Shown: positions 52,163 to 63,700 of the stretch, in pieces
Position numbering within the stretch: position 1 is the stretch's first letter
Layout: each line of letters starts with the position of its first letter
NCBI GenBank assembly: GCA_022606135.1
Contig: JABYQN010000006.1
Coordinates: 186,001 to 250,000 of the forward strand
DNA length: 64,000 bases
DNA from: Fomes fomentarius
Lineage: Eukaryota; Basidiomycota; Agaricomycetes; Polyporales; Polyporaceae
Reading direction: 5' to 3'
Program-made: the position numbers and the translations under genes
The notes under the pieces: generated by a model
Databases searched by the model: none
Told to the model about the DNA's origin: nothing
Seen by the model: only the letters and a program-made list of their open reading frames with translations

Positions 52163-53056
52163 GGGATGGTCGCGACGGGAGTGAACAAGGAGCGAACCGG
52201 CGGATTTTATCAAAAACTAATCGCGATCGCATCAAACGGTGTTAGCGCTTGTTAGTCACGTGCGGCTTTCCCACATTCTAGCAAGCATGGTCTATCATTG
52301 TTCAGACTACGTTTTCTGAGTCTCGCTGGCGTATTCACGCTCTCGATGGCGTCGGTCTGCTGCATGTTCAACCTGTGGAGTGTGCACGGCTCCAATCAAT
52401 AACGTCGAAAATCTCACGCGCATCCTGGGGAATCCACAGGGTCATCCTTTTGCCAAATAGTTTTACCTGATGACATCTGGGCGAATCCTGGGGATTCTGG
52501 GGAAATCTGACACACGCCTTTCTGTTCTCCCAGTGTCTCCAATCAAGGAACGTAGGTAGACCCGGTGCCCCGTGGAATCTGACCATGCTGTTTGATCAGG
52601 ATCGCTAGGCGTACGTGACTACGGTGAGCCAACAGGTTTTGCCGGCTTGAATAAGCTCCGAGCCTGTCCTCCGCTCATGTGTCTATGCGAGTGGTCAAAA
52701 ATAACTCGACTAGTTCCGCCGTGCATCCTCGGGCCGCCTCATGCTGTAGCTGCTATTCATCTTGCGTGCGTTTCTCCGTACGTGGTATGTCCCGCACATG
52801 TTTTGCAGCCTCTTCGTCGTGTACCTGCCGATGCCAGCAGGTCATTCGTGTGGTCTGGAACGTACCGTTTTCACCGCAAATTTCCCCGTGCATTCCGCGC
52901 TGAATGACATTTCGATGACGCTACCGCGACTTCCCCACTCAACAGGCGGGGTAACGACGTCCAGCAAGTTTTGCCAAGGTCTTCGGCTGAAATTGACAAC
53001 GGAACTCGGAATTCTGGATCACGACGTAACAGCTCCGCGGTAATAACACACACATG
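52163..53056. other. intergenic region between F-box gene and second GH10 gene
   Basis: Divergent promoters at the ends. TCCTGGGGA-containing segments recur near 52425, 52490 as short imperfect direct repeats. No gene supported. Confidence 0.4.
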
Positions 53057-53062
53057 TATAAG
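53057..53062 (+). promoter_or_regulatory. TATA box of the plus-strand GH10 gene
   Basis: TATAAG in GTATAAGAACGG, 89 bp upstream of the ATG at 53146; the context TATAAGAAC equals that of AA9 gene A. Confidence 0.6.
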
Positions 53063-53145
53063 AACGGCAGCATGCGAGCTAGAGCTCGTCGTCTTTGCGC
53101 CGACTCCAACTCTGCGGACACATCGACTTCCTCTGCGACTCGAAA

Positions 53146-54918
53146 ATGAAGAGCCTTGCTGCCATCGTCGCCCTCGCCACAGTGCTCGCCGTCCCGGCCA
53201 ACGCTGTCGCCGTTTGGGGTCAATGTAAGTGCCACTCTCGCTCACTTCTTTGCTGAACGTAGAGCTCAACCTATATGCCCGCAGGTGGAGTACGTACCAT
53301 GTGCGAATGCATGATATTGATTGCCTAACGTAGGATGCAGGGTATTGGCTTCAGCGGATCCACCGTCTGCGACGCTGGAACGACCTGCGTGGAGCTCAAC
53401 GACTACTACTCGCAGTGCCAGCCCGGCGCCGCTGCGCCCGCTCCAACTTCTTCCCCGGCCACTCCGCCGCCCTCGCAGACCGGGGCTCCTGCACCCGCTG
53501 CGACCGGCCTGGACAAGGCATTCAAGGCCAAGGGCAAGGTCTTCTTCGGGACTGCCTCCGACTCGAACCGCTTCAGCAACCCGACCGACTCTGCCGTCAC
53601 CATCCGCGAGTTCGGCGGCCTCACCCCTGAGAACTCCATGAAGTGGGATGCTGTAAGTCGTGCCTCTCTTACGTGTGTGCGTGGAGATGAACCGGCGGTT
53701 GACACGTTGTGCTGTATAGACTGAGCGTAAGCAGCGTGGTACCAATATGCACCATTGCCATGATACTGAGCCGCCTTCGTGCAGCCAACCGCAACCAGTT
53801 CAGCTTCTCGGGCTCTGACGCACTTGTCAACTACGCAACCCAGAACGGCATGCTCGTCCGTGCCCACACGCTCGGTATGTCGCTTCCTCATGGCGCAGGA
53901 CTCATTTCGGGTATATCGGCGTGCAGTACTCACACACGGTCTTCAGTCTGGCACTCGCAGCTCCCCGGCTGGGTCTCGGCGATCAACGACAAGGCGACGC
54001 TCACCTCGGTCATCCAAAACCACATCGCGAACCTCGCGGGTCGCTACGCGGGCAAGGTCCGGTCGTGGGACGTCACGAACGAGATCTTCAACGAGGACGG
54101 CACCCTGCGCTCCTCGGTCTTCTCGAATGTCCTCGGCCAGAGCTTCGTCAACATTGCGTTCGAGGCTGCGCGCAAGGCGGACCCCAACGCGGTCCTCTAC
54201 ATCAACGACTACAAGTGCGCCGATCCTGACTGACCTTGGGCGAGTTGACCCCGAGTTTTCTGACATGTTTCCCACGTTTGTAGCCTTGACAGCGTGAACG
54301 CCAAGGTCAACGGCCTCGTCAACCTCGTCAACTCGGTCAACAGTGGCGGCACCAAGCTCATCGATGGTATCGGTACCCAGATGCATCTCTCGGTCAGTAT
54401 GATTTCGACCAATCGGATGAGCATGTCCCAACTCACATCGGTCATGTTCCACAGCAAGGGGGTTCAAGCGGTGCACTCTCCGTCCTTCAGAAGCTCGCTT
54501 CGGCTGACGTTAAGGAGGTCGCCATCACTGGTATGTTGATCATAACCCGCGACTTCGAGTGACTCGCTCTAATTCATGAATAATACCTCTACCAGAGCTC
54601 GACATTGTCAATGCAGTACGTGTTCTTTGTCGTATCTATCGCAAGACATGATTAACCAATTCTCGCATAGCCCACTTCCGACTACTCCGCTGTCACCAAC
54701 GCTTGCTTGCAAGTTCCCAAGTGTGTTTCCATCACCGTCTGGGGTGTCCGCGACCCCGTAAGCCCCGACTCCACTTCATCCATGCACCTCTCAGCACACA
54801 CTGACTTGCACGACACGAACATCAGGACTCCTGGAGGGCATCTTCCAACCCCCTTCTCTTCGACGCCAACTTCAACCCCAAGCCGGCGTACAACGCGGTC
54901 ATGCAGGATCTTGCGTGA
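53146..54918 (+). CDS. endo-1,4-beta-xylanase, CBM1-GH10, with two micro-exons
   Basis: Secreted xylanase, paralogue of the gene at 36933-38672. Eleven exons: 53146-53224, 53285-53289, 53341-53652, 53720-53726, 53785-53874, 53947-54214, 54284-54392, 54455-54530, 54596-54615, 54671-54757, 54826-54918; 381 aa. Leader [20 protein letters not shown], then CBM1 ([15 protein letters not shown] ... LNDYYSQC), Pro/Ala linker and GH10 barrel. Acid/base Glu in [12 protein letters not shown] (Thr where the other copy has Val), nucleophile in ITELDIVNA. Exon 2 (5 nt) and exon 4 (7 nt) are required to restore QCGGIGF and WDATEPNRNQF; the paralogue has no intron at the corresponding extra sites. All other borders coincide with the paralogue. 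Confidence 0.92.
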
Positions 54919-55115
54919 GCATTTTCGGCTTGGTTCTCCACTTGTTGAGGTTGTTTCTTCTTGTATCTATATCCGCGCACTGGGCACACAGAATCATGTA
55001 TCATCTCTCGATGAACTGAGTACAGGATGTACACAACAACAAAGGCAGTGCCCATAAGCGATCGAAATACAAGCAAATGTGAAACACGACACCCAAAAAG
55101 CCCTGTCCATCTGCA

Positions 55116-56478
55116 TCATGAAGCTAGCACTTTCCAGTAATCCTCATGCATCTCTGTGTCGCGCTCAAGCACAACGTCGTTGCTCTCCTCGCTAAGCGAC
55201 GCAGAGATGTAGTCCTCCTTCCCATGGCGGTATACGACCCGTCTGATATAAGACCTCCAATCTTTGAGCACGCGGGTTGCGCCAGCGTTCAGATACGCTC
55301 GCCACGCCTCGTCCGGTTCGAGCAAGTCCTTGTCTATGTATTCTCGCGAAGCGATATCTGCTGCGCCATCCACCTCGTTCGGCAAGGAAGAAGTCCACAG
55401 GATTGTAATCGGAGTCGTCCGCGAGTACGCATTTGCATTTGTTTTCAATCGATCCCGTTCCCAGTCGATGGGAGCATCGCTGATGTAAGGCGTCGTTCGC
55501 TGCAAGTATACCGAGCTACGTCAGCACCGCACTCTCCGAGCGAGACATGAGCCAGTATGCGCGCACTCACCGGACACATATCGACTTGAAGGAATATCAA
55601 ACGGGGATACTGCTGAAGTAGATCAAGGACCGACCACTGCGTCACATATGAACTCCGAGTGTCGCTGAGCCTCAAGCTCAGGAGACGCAGGCGAAGAGCA
55701 ATGGGCACGCGCTGGAGGCACAGCGGGCTCGCATACTCGAGGTGGAGATGAGTGAGCCGCTTCGCGCGCGCGCCATGGAAGTCATACTGGATGAACAGCG
55801 ACGTGCAGGAAAGTGCGCGCAACGCGGGGCACGACAGCTTGCGCTCCGTCCGCTGTGACAGAACAGCATGCACAGCTCTGATGTCGAGCTCTTTGAGCGT
55901 CTTGCCGTGATTTTGCAGGAAGTCGGGGATGGCGAGGACGCTGGGTACCGACGGCCCGTCGGTGAGCAGGTCGAGGCGGCGGAGGTTCTTAAAGCGGACT
56001 CCGAGGACGTCGTGAACTCCACCGTAGTCCCATGACGGCAGTGGAGACCACAGACCGGGCACGCAAAGAGTCAGGTCGCGAAGGTTGTCTAGGAAGCGCA
56101 TGAGAGATGCTAGGCAGAGGGGTGCTGTGACTGTTGAGACTTCTGTGAGGACATGGAGAGCGAAGGTGAGGAGCCCTCGTCGTGTATGTGATGCAGTTGA
56201 CTCTGAAAGGAGGATGATAAACTTGTCGGTGGTGAGAGTTATGCAACGATATAGCGTTTCTTCAACATCACTGTACAGGGCTGGGTGGAGTAGGAGAAGG
56301 CGGGCGAGTGTTGTTTGATCATCGACCTCCGCAAAGACGATCCTCCATATCTCCATAGGGAACTCCAAGTCCACTGCTGAAGAGACTGCTGAAGGTATCT
56401 CATGAGGTTCTGAGGTTCTGAGAGTACCTAGAGAGGTGTTGTGTGAAACTTACTTTTACTTCCTGGGAGCTGTCTCAT
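55116..56478 (-). CDS. F-box-like protein (paralogue type 1)
   Basis: Three exons: 56478-56454, 56373-55571, 55499-55116; 403 aa. The short first exon (MRQLPGSK plus one base) is needed because the long frame upstream of MEIW begins with GTG, and its last A plus TG restores a Met codon. The F-box is LEFPMEIWRIVFAEVDDQTTLARLLLLHPAL. Degenerate LRRs follow (LRDLTLCVPGLW, FKNLRRLDLLTDG, KTLKELDIRAVHAV, YPRLIFLQVDMCP). The last exon is a conserved C-terminal block ending with DYISASLSEESNDVVLERD and MHEDYWKVLAS, shared in pattern with the F-box gene at 58849-60249. SCF-substrate adaptor role is inferred; target unknown. Confidence 0.82.
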
Positions 56479-57078
56479 GTTGATTCTCCGGTTTCGTGTC
56501 AACTGGAAAGTTGGAAGGCTCGAGTCCGAGGATTTACTAATGCGAGGAGTAGACTTGCTATGCTCGCCAATTAGATTAGATCGCATGCATTATGTGATTG
56601 GTCTTGGCGGCCCGGGTTATCCGAGGATTGCGCTTCCGAAGCCTTTCACCCCCACCAAGCATATGCACCTTCGCAACGTTTCAATCTAGTGACTGGTGCA
56701 TCGTATGACGGACGTGAGGCACACGACACAGACACCCATTACACTTCTCCCAGATCCGCCACTTGGACCGCCGCTTCCTGAACGTTCTCGGTAGAAACAA
56801 CAACAAATCGGGCAGGGTAGAAGGAGGAGTGGTCCTGAGGCTACCGTTGCCAGTGGACATGGCTTCAAAGCAAACCAGCGGTTGGCACCTCGAGGCGGTA
56901 CTAAGCACAGCCCCATGCACATCCACGTCATCTTCACTGGTCGGACATGGATTTCATAGAAAGATCGTGTAATACGTGCAACCGAACCTATCGCTATATT
57001 CATGTATATCCGGCCGGGTGTTTGCGTACCTCAGACCCACTCCCACTCCCCAAGCATTACACCTCTTGATGCAGAGGA
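56479..57078. other. intergenic region
   Basis: Between two minus-strand genes; promoter of the F-box gene at its left end. Nothing recognisable. Confidence 0.4.
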
Positions 57079-58673
57079 TCATGGCTTCCACGCAGGGGCC
57101 TTCCGTCCATCCTTCTCGCTCACCGGGGTCATCCAGTGCGTCCAAAACCTCAGCGGATCTGCGAGTGGGGTGGCAGCTTCCGCTGAAGCACGCTTCGTGG
57201 CCACGCAATGCTGATGGCGGGCACCCGTCTTCGTCGACACAGAGCTCGCGCGTTTGAGTCCGGAGTGCCCGATGGTTGCAGGAGGTTCGCGTGCAGGCTT
57301 TACGAGCGGCTGAGCACGCTGAGGCTTGCGGTCTTTGGCGAGATCGACGGGAAGCCGTCCAATCACGCGTCGAGCGGGGGCAGTGGGTGTGACGCGAGGG
57401 GGGAAATTTGGGGGAGTAGACGTCTGGGCGGGGAAGCCAAAGTCATCGTCGTTGATGTAGGGTATAGCAGTGAACCGTGGGCTCTTCTGCTCCGGGTGAG
57501 AGACGACTTCACCTTGGGCCTTGTTTGCATTCGTGGCACCGAGTAACATGGGAGCGTTCTCGCCGCGGAGACCTCGGCGCTGACAAGCACGAAGGCGGGC
57601 TTCGTCCGTGGGGGAGGGAGCTCTGTTGTCTTCGTCGTCCGTGAGGATCCAAAGGGCATCAGAGGAACTCCCGTCGGTGTTGAACATGGAAAGGCCGAGT
57701 CCGACAGGGCGAGACGAACGGGGAGTACTGCAGGCTGGCGCACGAGCTAAGTCCAAGATGTGATCGCTTGTGCGGGAAACTGGGAACTGCGACTTCACGG
57801 GAGTCGGATCAAGCGACCAGTACACGGAAGAGTCAGCCTCCCAAAGACAGGGTTCGTCGAGCAGAGATGAAGCTTCATCCACATCCTCCCAAGACAATCG
57901 GTCAGGGAGGACAGGCGGGAACGGGCTGACGACACGAGCACCTTTGTGGTCTTGGAGCTGTATCGTTCGCCTGGGCTTGAAGAGAGGCATGGGGATGCGT
58001 GGACAAGAGGCAAGCAATGTCGAGACATCCAGCGAGGTCATGGCTACGCACGAAGGGCGGGTCTGGGGTAGAGCACGAGCCAGAGCCGGGGACGAACCTA
58101 GACGAACGAGGTTGCGAGTTTGGTGAAGAGACGACACAGAGAAGCACTGCGATTCTTCCGAGGAGTGTATATCATCGAGGATAACGCCTTTGAGGAGTTT
58201 CATCATGTCATCGAAGAAGGCTTGCGGTGACATTTGCTCCTTGCCTGGAAGGGCTCGGCAGCCATGCATCGGCCCAGACACCTTGTTGAGGCAATAGTCC
58301 TCGAGCAGTCCAGTTTCGGGATCAAAGAGCTTGATGGTGGAGTACCCGGGAGTAGTGCAAGCAAATATGAGACGAGACAGAGAACGAACGAAGTCTTCAG
58401 AGTGAGCTGCTGGCACCATGGCGTGTAGAAGACGACACGTGTAGAGGTCGAGGGGGAATATAAGAGCAAGGACAAGTTCAAAAGACAGAAATTGGAACGC
58501 ACTGATCCATATGCCTGAGACGAGGAGGCTAACACTCGTGCCACCGAATGACAAGTCAGTCAGCCTCAGGCTCTCCTTTTCGGCCGGACTTACGATAGTC
58601 CACATAGTATCTGCACATTGCGCTGAGCGTCACCAGAGTACAGGCCTACATAGGCCATCTGTATATCAAGCAT
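57079..58673 (-). CDS. orphan protein of 500 aa with a long disordered C-terminus
   Basis: Two exons: 58673-58594 and 58501-57079. The start MLDIQMAYVGLYSG (ATG 58673) is joined in phase 2 to AFQFLSFELVLALIFPLDLY; the ATG at 58605, which gives one uninterrupted frame, is rejected because a GTAAGT donor directly follows its fourth codon. The first 130 residues look folded and partly hydrophobic (LVLALIFPLDLYTCRLL, IKLFDPETGLLEDYCLNKV); the rest is rich in Pro, Ser and Arg with no recognised domain. Possibly one membrane-associated helix. I do not recognise the family. It lies between two related F-box genes. Confidence 0.6.
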
Positions 58674-58848
58674 CACACAGAGAGAGTTCCGCAACAAACG
58701 GTAAGCCTGACATTGGGTTGCTTGAGCGCTTATTATATAGGAGTAGCGGCTAGCGCTGTCAGACTCACTACCCGCCACCTTAAGTTGTCCCCGACTTGTC
58801 CACCCGCGCGCAGGGCCCGGGTGTATAACCTCCTTTCCTGCTCTAGTC

Positions 58849-60249
58849 ATGCTAAGCTTCTGCTGCTGCGGTTTCCCGGGAACTCAATATCTCAGTCGGG
58901 ACTGCGAATTTGACGAACGCAAGTCAGGGCGATTGCGCTTGTGGCTGGGCATTGGTAAGGCCCGCCTCGGAATCACTGCTACTCACAGGGGAAGCTCTGA
59001 CACTGTACCACGTTCCCAGTTTGCGACACTGTGTTATCTACGAATCCCCGCCTCCCCTCCCTGCCAACAGAACTCTGGATGGGTATCATTGCTCACATAT
59101 CGGATATCTACACTCTTACCAAAGTGATGCGAGTGAATCACTTCTTCTCCGAGCTCGCGGAAGCGACTCTCTACCACAAGGTCACACTCAAAACCAACGA
59201 TGCGGTAGCCAAGTTCTCCCAATCGGTTTCGTGTTGCGGTCGACGTGCCCTCCTGGTACATGAGCTCCGCTTGAGCGCGACACCAAAGCTGGATCCTCGG
59301 ATGCCATATTGTCTAAAGTCCATCTTGAGTGCCGTTCACAACGTTCAGCACCTTACGCTCGTTGCATCTGCACCGCAACACTGGTACGTGAGCGAGCCTG
59401 GTCTGCACATTGACCAGATACTCCGCAATGCGCCGCTTCCTGCTCTTCGTACCCTCACCACCAGCTATTTCTTGAATGACTTTCTTGCCGACCATCCAGG
59501 CCTGGAGGAACTTCACCTGAAAAACCTCTATCCCGGTCTAGGGGTTTGGGACCCTCGGGTCCATCTGCCTTCCCTTCGCGTCCTCTCGTGTAAATGGCAG
59601 CTCTTATCTCCTTCGTTTCATATCCCACCAACACTCACCCGCCTTCATCTAATCTGTCCCATCTTCCGGGATCTCCCCACCAATCTTTGTATACAACTTG
59701 TGAGCCTGAGGCTCGGCGCGATGTCTCCCGGATATCTTCATCGGCTCGACCCTGCCCATCGCCCCTTGGCGCTCCAAGAAGTTCGCAGGCGGTTCCCTAG
59801 TCTCCGATATCTCCAAGTGGACATGCAGCATGTAGGTTGGCGCTATATCTAGGCGGGTGATATGAGTTGACGAGAGAGTCTTGTCGCAGCCATATTACGA
59901 GCACGTCATTGCTTGGAAAGGGGACAGTACCAGCCGCGTGCCCGTGTCATCTGGCTCGCTGCACCGTATGACCGTAGCGTGGGTCTACGCCCGTCCCACT
60001 GGCAACGACTACCTGAGAATTTCGGAGATGCGTGCCATCAAAGACGCTGCACTGGGCGTCTTGACGGAATCGGGACACATCGTCGAACGCATCATCTTCA
60101 GACATATGATGATATCGTGTGTCTCGGCCTCACTTAGCGAGGATGGAATGCGGTTGGTCCTGGTACAGGATGAGGAGATGTCCGAAGACTACTGGAGGCT
60201 CTTTCCAGACTCGGATTGCAACGGTATACATAGGAAGGCTTCTAGTTAG
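58849..60249 (+). CDS. F-box-like protein (paralogue type 2)
   Basis: Three exons: 58849-58954, 59020-59831, 59890-60249, all phase-consistent; 425 aa. Exon 1 gives a Cys-rich start (MLSFCCCGFPGTQYLS); without it the main frame has no ATG before the F-box. F-box: SLPTELWMGIIAHISDIYTL, then VNHFFSELAEATLYHKVTL. Degenerate LRRs follow (VQHLTLVASAP, LEELHLKNLYPG, LRVLSCKWQLL, LRYLQVDMQH), and a C-terminal block with MISCVSASLSEDGMRLVLV and MSEDYWRLFPD that matches the pattern of the gene at 55116-56478. Together they look like diverged paralogues in opposite orientation around the orphan gene. Confidence 0.8.
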
Positions 60250-60790
60250 GCAAGTCAATTGTTCGAGCGGCAGTGGCATTGGTGACATTCAATCTATCTG
60301 ATGACTCGACTTGTTGTGGCCCGTATGGACGTGTAGATGCTTTGCTCACAACTGATTCTCAACTACGCGCCCACTTCCGCGCGACCACTAACTACCTACT
60401 GTCCTATGAGTGACATTCGCCTATCTCTTACTACCACCTTATCATCTCTACCCTATACTGACAGCTCCCCACCCATTGATTGCCCTGGTGTAGTGGTGTT
60501 GGTAGGGATAGATGCAGTAGCTGACTCGTCGTAGAAGTTGAAGGCTCAGCCTGAAACAATTGGCATACCTAAGGTCGGGTGATATATTGGAGCATGCACT
60601 ACGCGCATAATTGATCGAGCATACACAGTCGCAATTCTCTACATACATAGCCAAGATGGAGATAGATTTATAGTACAGGAACAATGTAACAGCCGTCGCG
60701 CATCAGCGACTTCCATGAGTACAGGCCAATGGCACGAATGGATGGGAAAAAATGGAAAATGCCATTGGATACAGAGTTGCAGTACTGCAC
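60250..60790. other. intergenic region between convergent genes
   Basis: 3' flanks of the F-box gene and the RdRP gene. Nothing recognised. Confidence 0.45.
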
Positions 60791-63700
60791 TTAGTCGGCT
60801 GGAGACCACCTCTCGGGAAGCCCTGTCTTCCGCTCTTTCGTGAGGCGACCACAGCCAGCGCACTTGTAACGTCGATGCGTCTGGTTCGCCCAGTCAATCG
60901 ACCACAAATGTTCCGACCCATCCGGGCAGAAGCGAGGGTAGTGTCCAGGCACCACAGGGACGGGCGGTTTGGGGTAGTCAGAGACCAGCGGCCAACACGA
61001 AGGAGATCCCGGCGGCGAGGGCGCGGTTCGAGGGGTCGGCGGCAGTTCTGATTGCACAGGGGAAAGAGGGGTGCGCAACGCGCTACCGCTAGTGCGCCGA
61101 GAGCCAGAGGAGATTTGTCGTGGGCGCCCGACTGGACTCGAGACGTCCGAACCAGCGCGAGCGGGCAGTCGGCGTATGGATGGGAAGTTGGCAAGGGAGC
61201 TGGGAGCATCGGAGCTCACGGTACCGAGAGACGAGCGCCCTGCGGAGGAACGTCGTGGTGCTGGCCCCGGCGGGTCTGGTGGCGGAGCTTGGACTCGTGG
61301 AACGGGAGATGGCTCAGGCTCGTTCTCCTCTGCAGATTCATAGATCGACATGGCGTCGTCGTCATCGCTATCGCTCTCTACTTCGTCTGTCGCCCCAGCC
61401 TCCTCACGCTCACTTATGGCTGACAGAGCGGGGTGGTCATGGCTAGGCGGAGAATCAAACGTGCTCCGGCGCGTGGTCCGAGGGGGAGGGACCCGACGCG
61501 GGGATTCACGACGTTCGCAGAGAATGAGTTCCGCTCGTACCCAGTAGCCATCTTTCTTCTTCTCTTGGATGTTTAGACCACAGTACTGGCACAGATATCG
61601 TCGAGCGAATCCATTGGCAGTAATGTTCCACTTATGGCCATCCGGACATGACCAGTCGCACGGTGTTGCCACAGGCTCAAGGGGCTTCGGGTTGGACCGC
61701 ACGGATACACGGGGCAGCTGGTTGGAAGCAGCCCGACAACTAGAGCGAGAGCTGTTTGAACCGGGAGGATCAACGCTGGAAGCCGAGCGACGCTGCCTTG
61801 GGCATTCCACAGACGCGCTAGCCTTTACTGTGGGCTTCACGTCTTCTTCGGTCTCTGTATCGTAGCTCGCGTCGACATCCATGATAGAGCCTGTGGCGGC
61901 AGATCGCAACGGCTCGTCTGGCCCGTCCGAAGCTACGAGTGTCTCTTGCGAGCCTTCACGCACGAGTGGCGAGGAGAACATGGGAGCAAGGCGGGGATCA
62001 GAGGCTCCAACGAACATTGGGGGCCTGTTGCCGTTCGTCCAGTCTGTGCCGTATGTCAACACAAACACTTCATATATCTTGGACATAACAACTCACAAGC
62101 CTTAAGCTCATTGAGATACCTCATGCCCAACCACGCGAATGCCTGTTTGTTTTGTGAGTAGCCATAGTAGTACCTGATACGTCAATTGATCCTTGAGTAC
62201 TCAGGAATCCAAGATAATTGTATTAGAATTAGTACAGACCAAGCCGACGCGCGCATCTGCTGCTCAAATCGCATCTTTGTATTGCCGCCTATTCGCCCAG
62301 AGCACAAAGGTCAATGACACGGTTACGTGTTGAACGAGGGGCAGTCCGACCTCCGAAGTACTGGTATTGGTACTCCCTCTTGACTATGTCGGCATTCCGG
62401 GGTATCCCATCGTGGTCGTTGCGCGATTTCAACGTTGATGCAGGACCGTCCTCAGCTAAATACGGTCATGCACTACGAAAGGATGCGGAGGAGTCTACAG
62501 TACTCACGGTCGACGTCTGCATCCTGATCCAGCTTGATGGCGGAGCTGAGTCGATTGTTGAACGAAGGCATGACCCGGCGAGCCTCCGATATGTAGTGAT
62601 TCCAACGACTAGGATCCTCGTCTTTGAGAATCAGAGCGGGATCACACTGAGTCGTGCTCAGGCTCGTCTCGTTCTCGCCGGTTGTCTGTGGTATCATGTC
62701 CCGCAGGTGCTGAATAGGGCTGACTAATCCGTCAAGACTCCGGGTGTTATGGCGCGCCTGCATCCGCTTGAACTTTGCCTCAAGTTTCGTGAAGTCATCA
62801 CCGGATTTCATGATATCCTAGACAGCAAAGTGTATGTCAGCGCTTCGTCATGACGTTAAAACAGACTCAATTACCAGTGCGGACTCAATCATCGGGACAA
62901 GTTCAAGGGGGTATGGGCCATATGCGAGTTCCGAATTTATCTCGACCTGCTTTGTCCACTCGTTTGCCATCATTCCCAACAGCCTGCTATACCTCAGTTG
63001 AATGAACGTGTCGACCGCAGCGGCGGGCATGTCAGCGGTATCGCGCGCGGGAGCGGGGATGGCTTCACCCGGAATACTCGCGGACAATGACTTTCCACGG
63101 TCCAGAGGTTGCGCCTCAGTGGAAGGAACAAGGGATGGATCCCAGGCTACGAAATACATGTCACCGTCCAGATCACCAGATGCGATTGTGTCGGGAACGG
63201 AACGAAGCCCTGTAGACGAGAAGACTAAGCGGGATTAGTTGAAGCTTGAGCAACATCGGACGAAGGCGACATGACAAACCTATGCAGTTACGATGATGGC
63301 GGAGCTCTGAACGGTCGACAGCATGTAATTTGCGAAGGTCTGTGAACACACGTGAGATATGGTAACAACGGTGATCCCAACCTATGATTTACCTCCGGGA
63401 TGATATGACGGGTTACTGATGGATCGGATCAGCACTAAGCTCGAGACGTCATGAAGAGATCGACACACCGTGCTACTATCACATCTCGAACTAAGACCCC
63501 GCCTCGGGTAGGAAGGTTGATGTAAACTTGGTCAGGAGCAAGTATGCCTTCCTCATCAACGACACCGAACAGGTAACACGAGTCTTGAACGCGGAGATTC
63601 ATCTTCTTCCGTAGGCTGTCGTACTGATATTTCTGGAACTCCTGCAACCGCGCTCTCACAATGGGCTCGGAAAGTTCATGCCTAGCAAGTAACATCGTAT

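Noticed and set aside
58594..58605. ATG at 58605 as start of a single-exon 508-aa protein
   Set aside because: A GTAAGT donor follows four codons later and removal of the 92-bp intron joins a longer in-frame N-terminus.
62086..62086. Independent start codon for the zinc-ribbon frame (MSKIYEVFVL...)
   Set aside because: The ATG lies inside a 53-bp sequence with perfect donor and acceptor signals whose removal keeps the frame from the RdRP; kept only as an alternative.
62289..62400. Alternative last RdRP exon ending with a stop at 62289 (REYQYQYFGGRT...)
   Set aside because: It can be spliced in frame but would end the protein before the MRASAWYYYGY segment; the longer join agrees better with the expected RdRP C-terminus.
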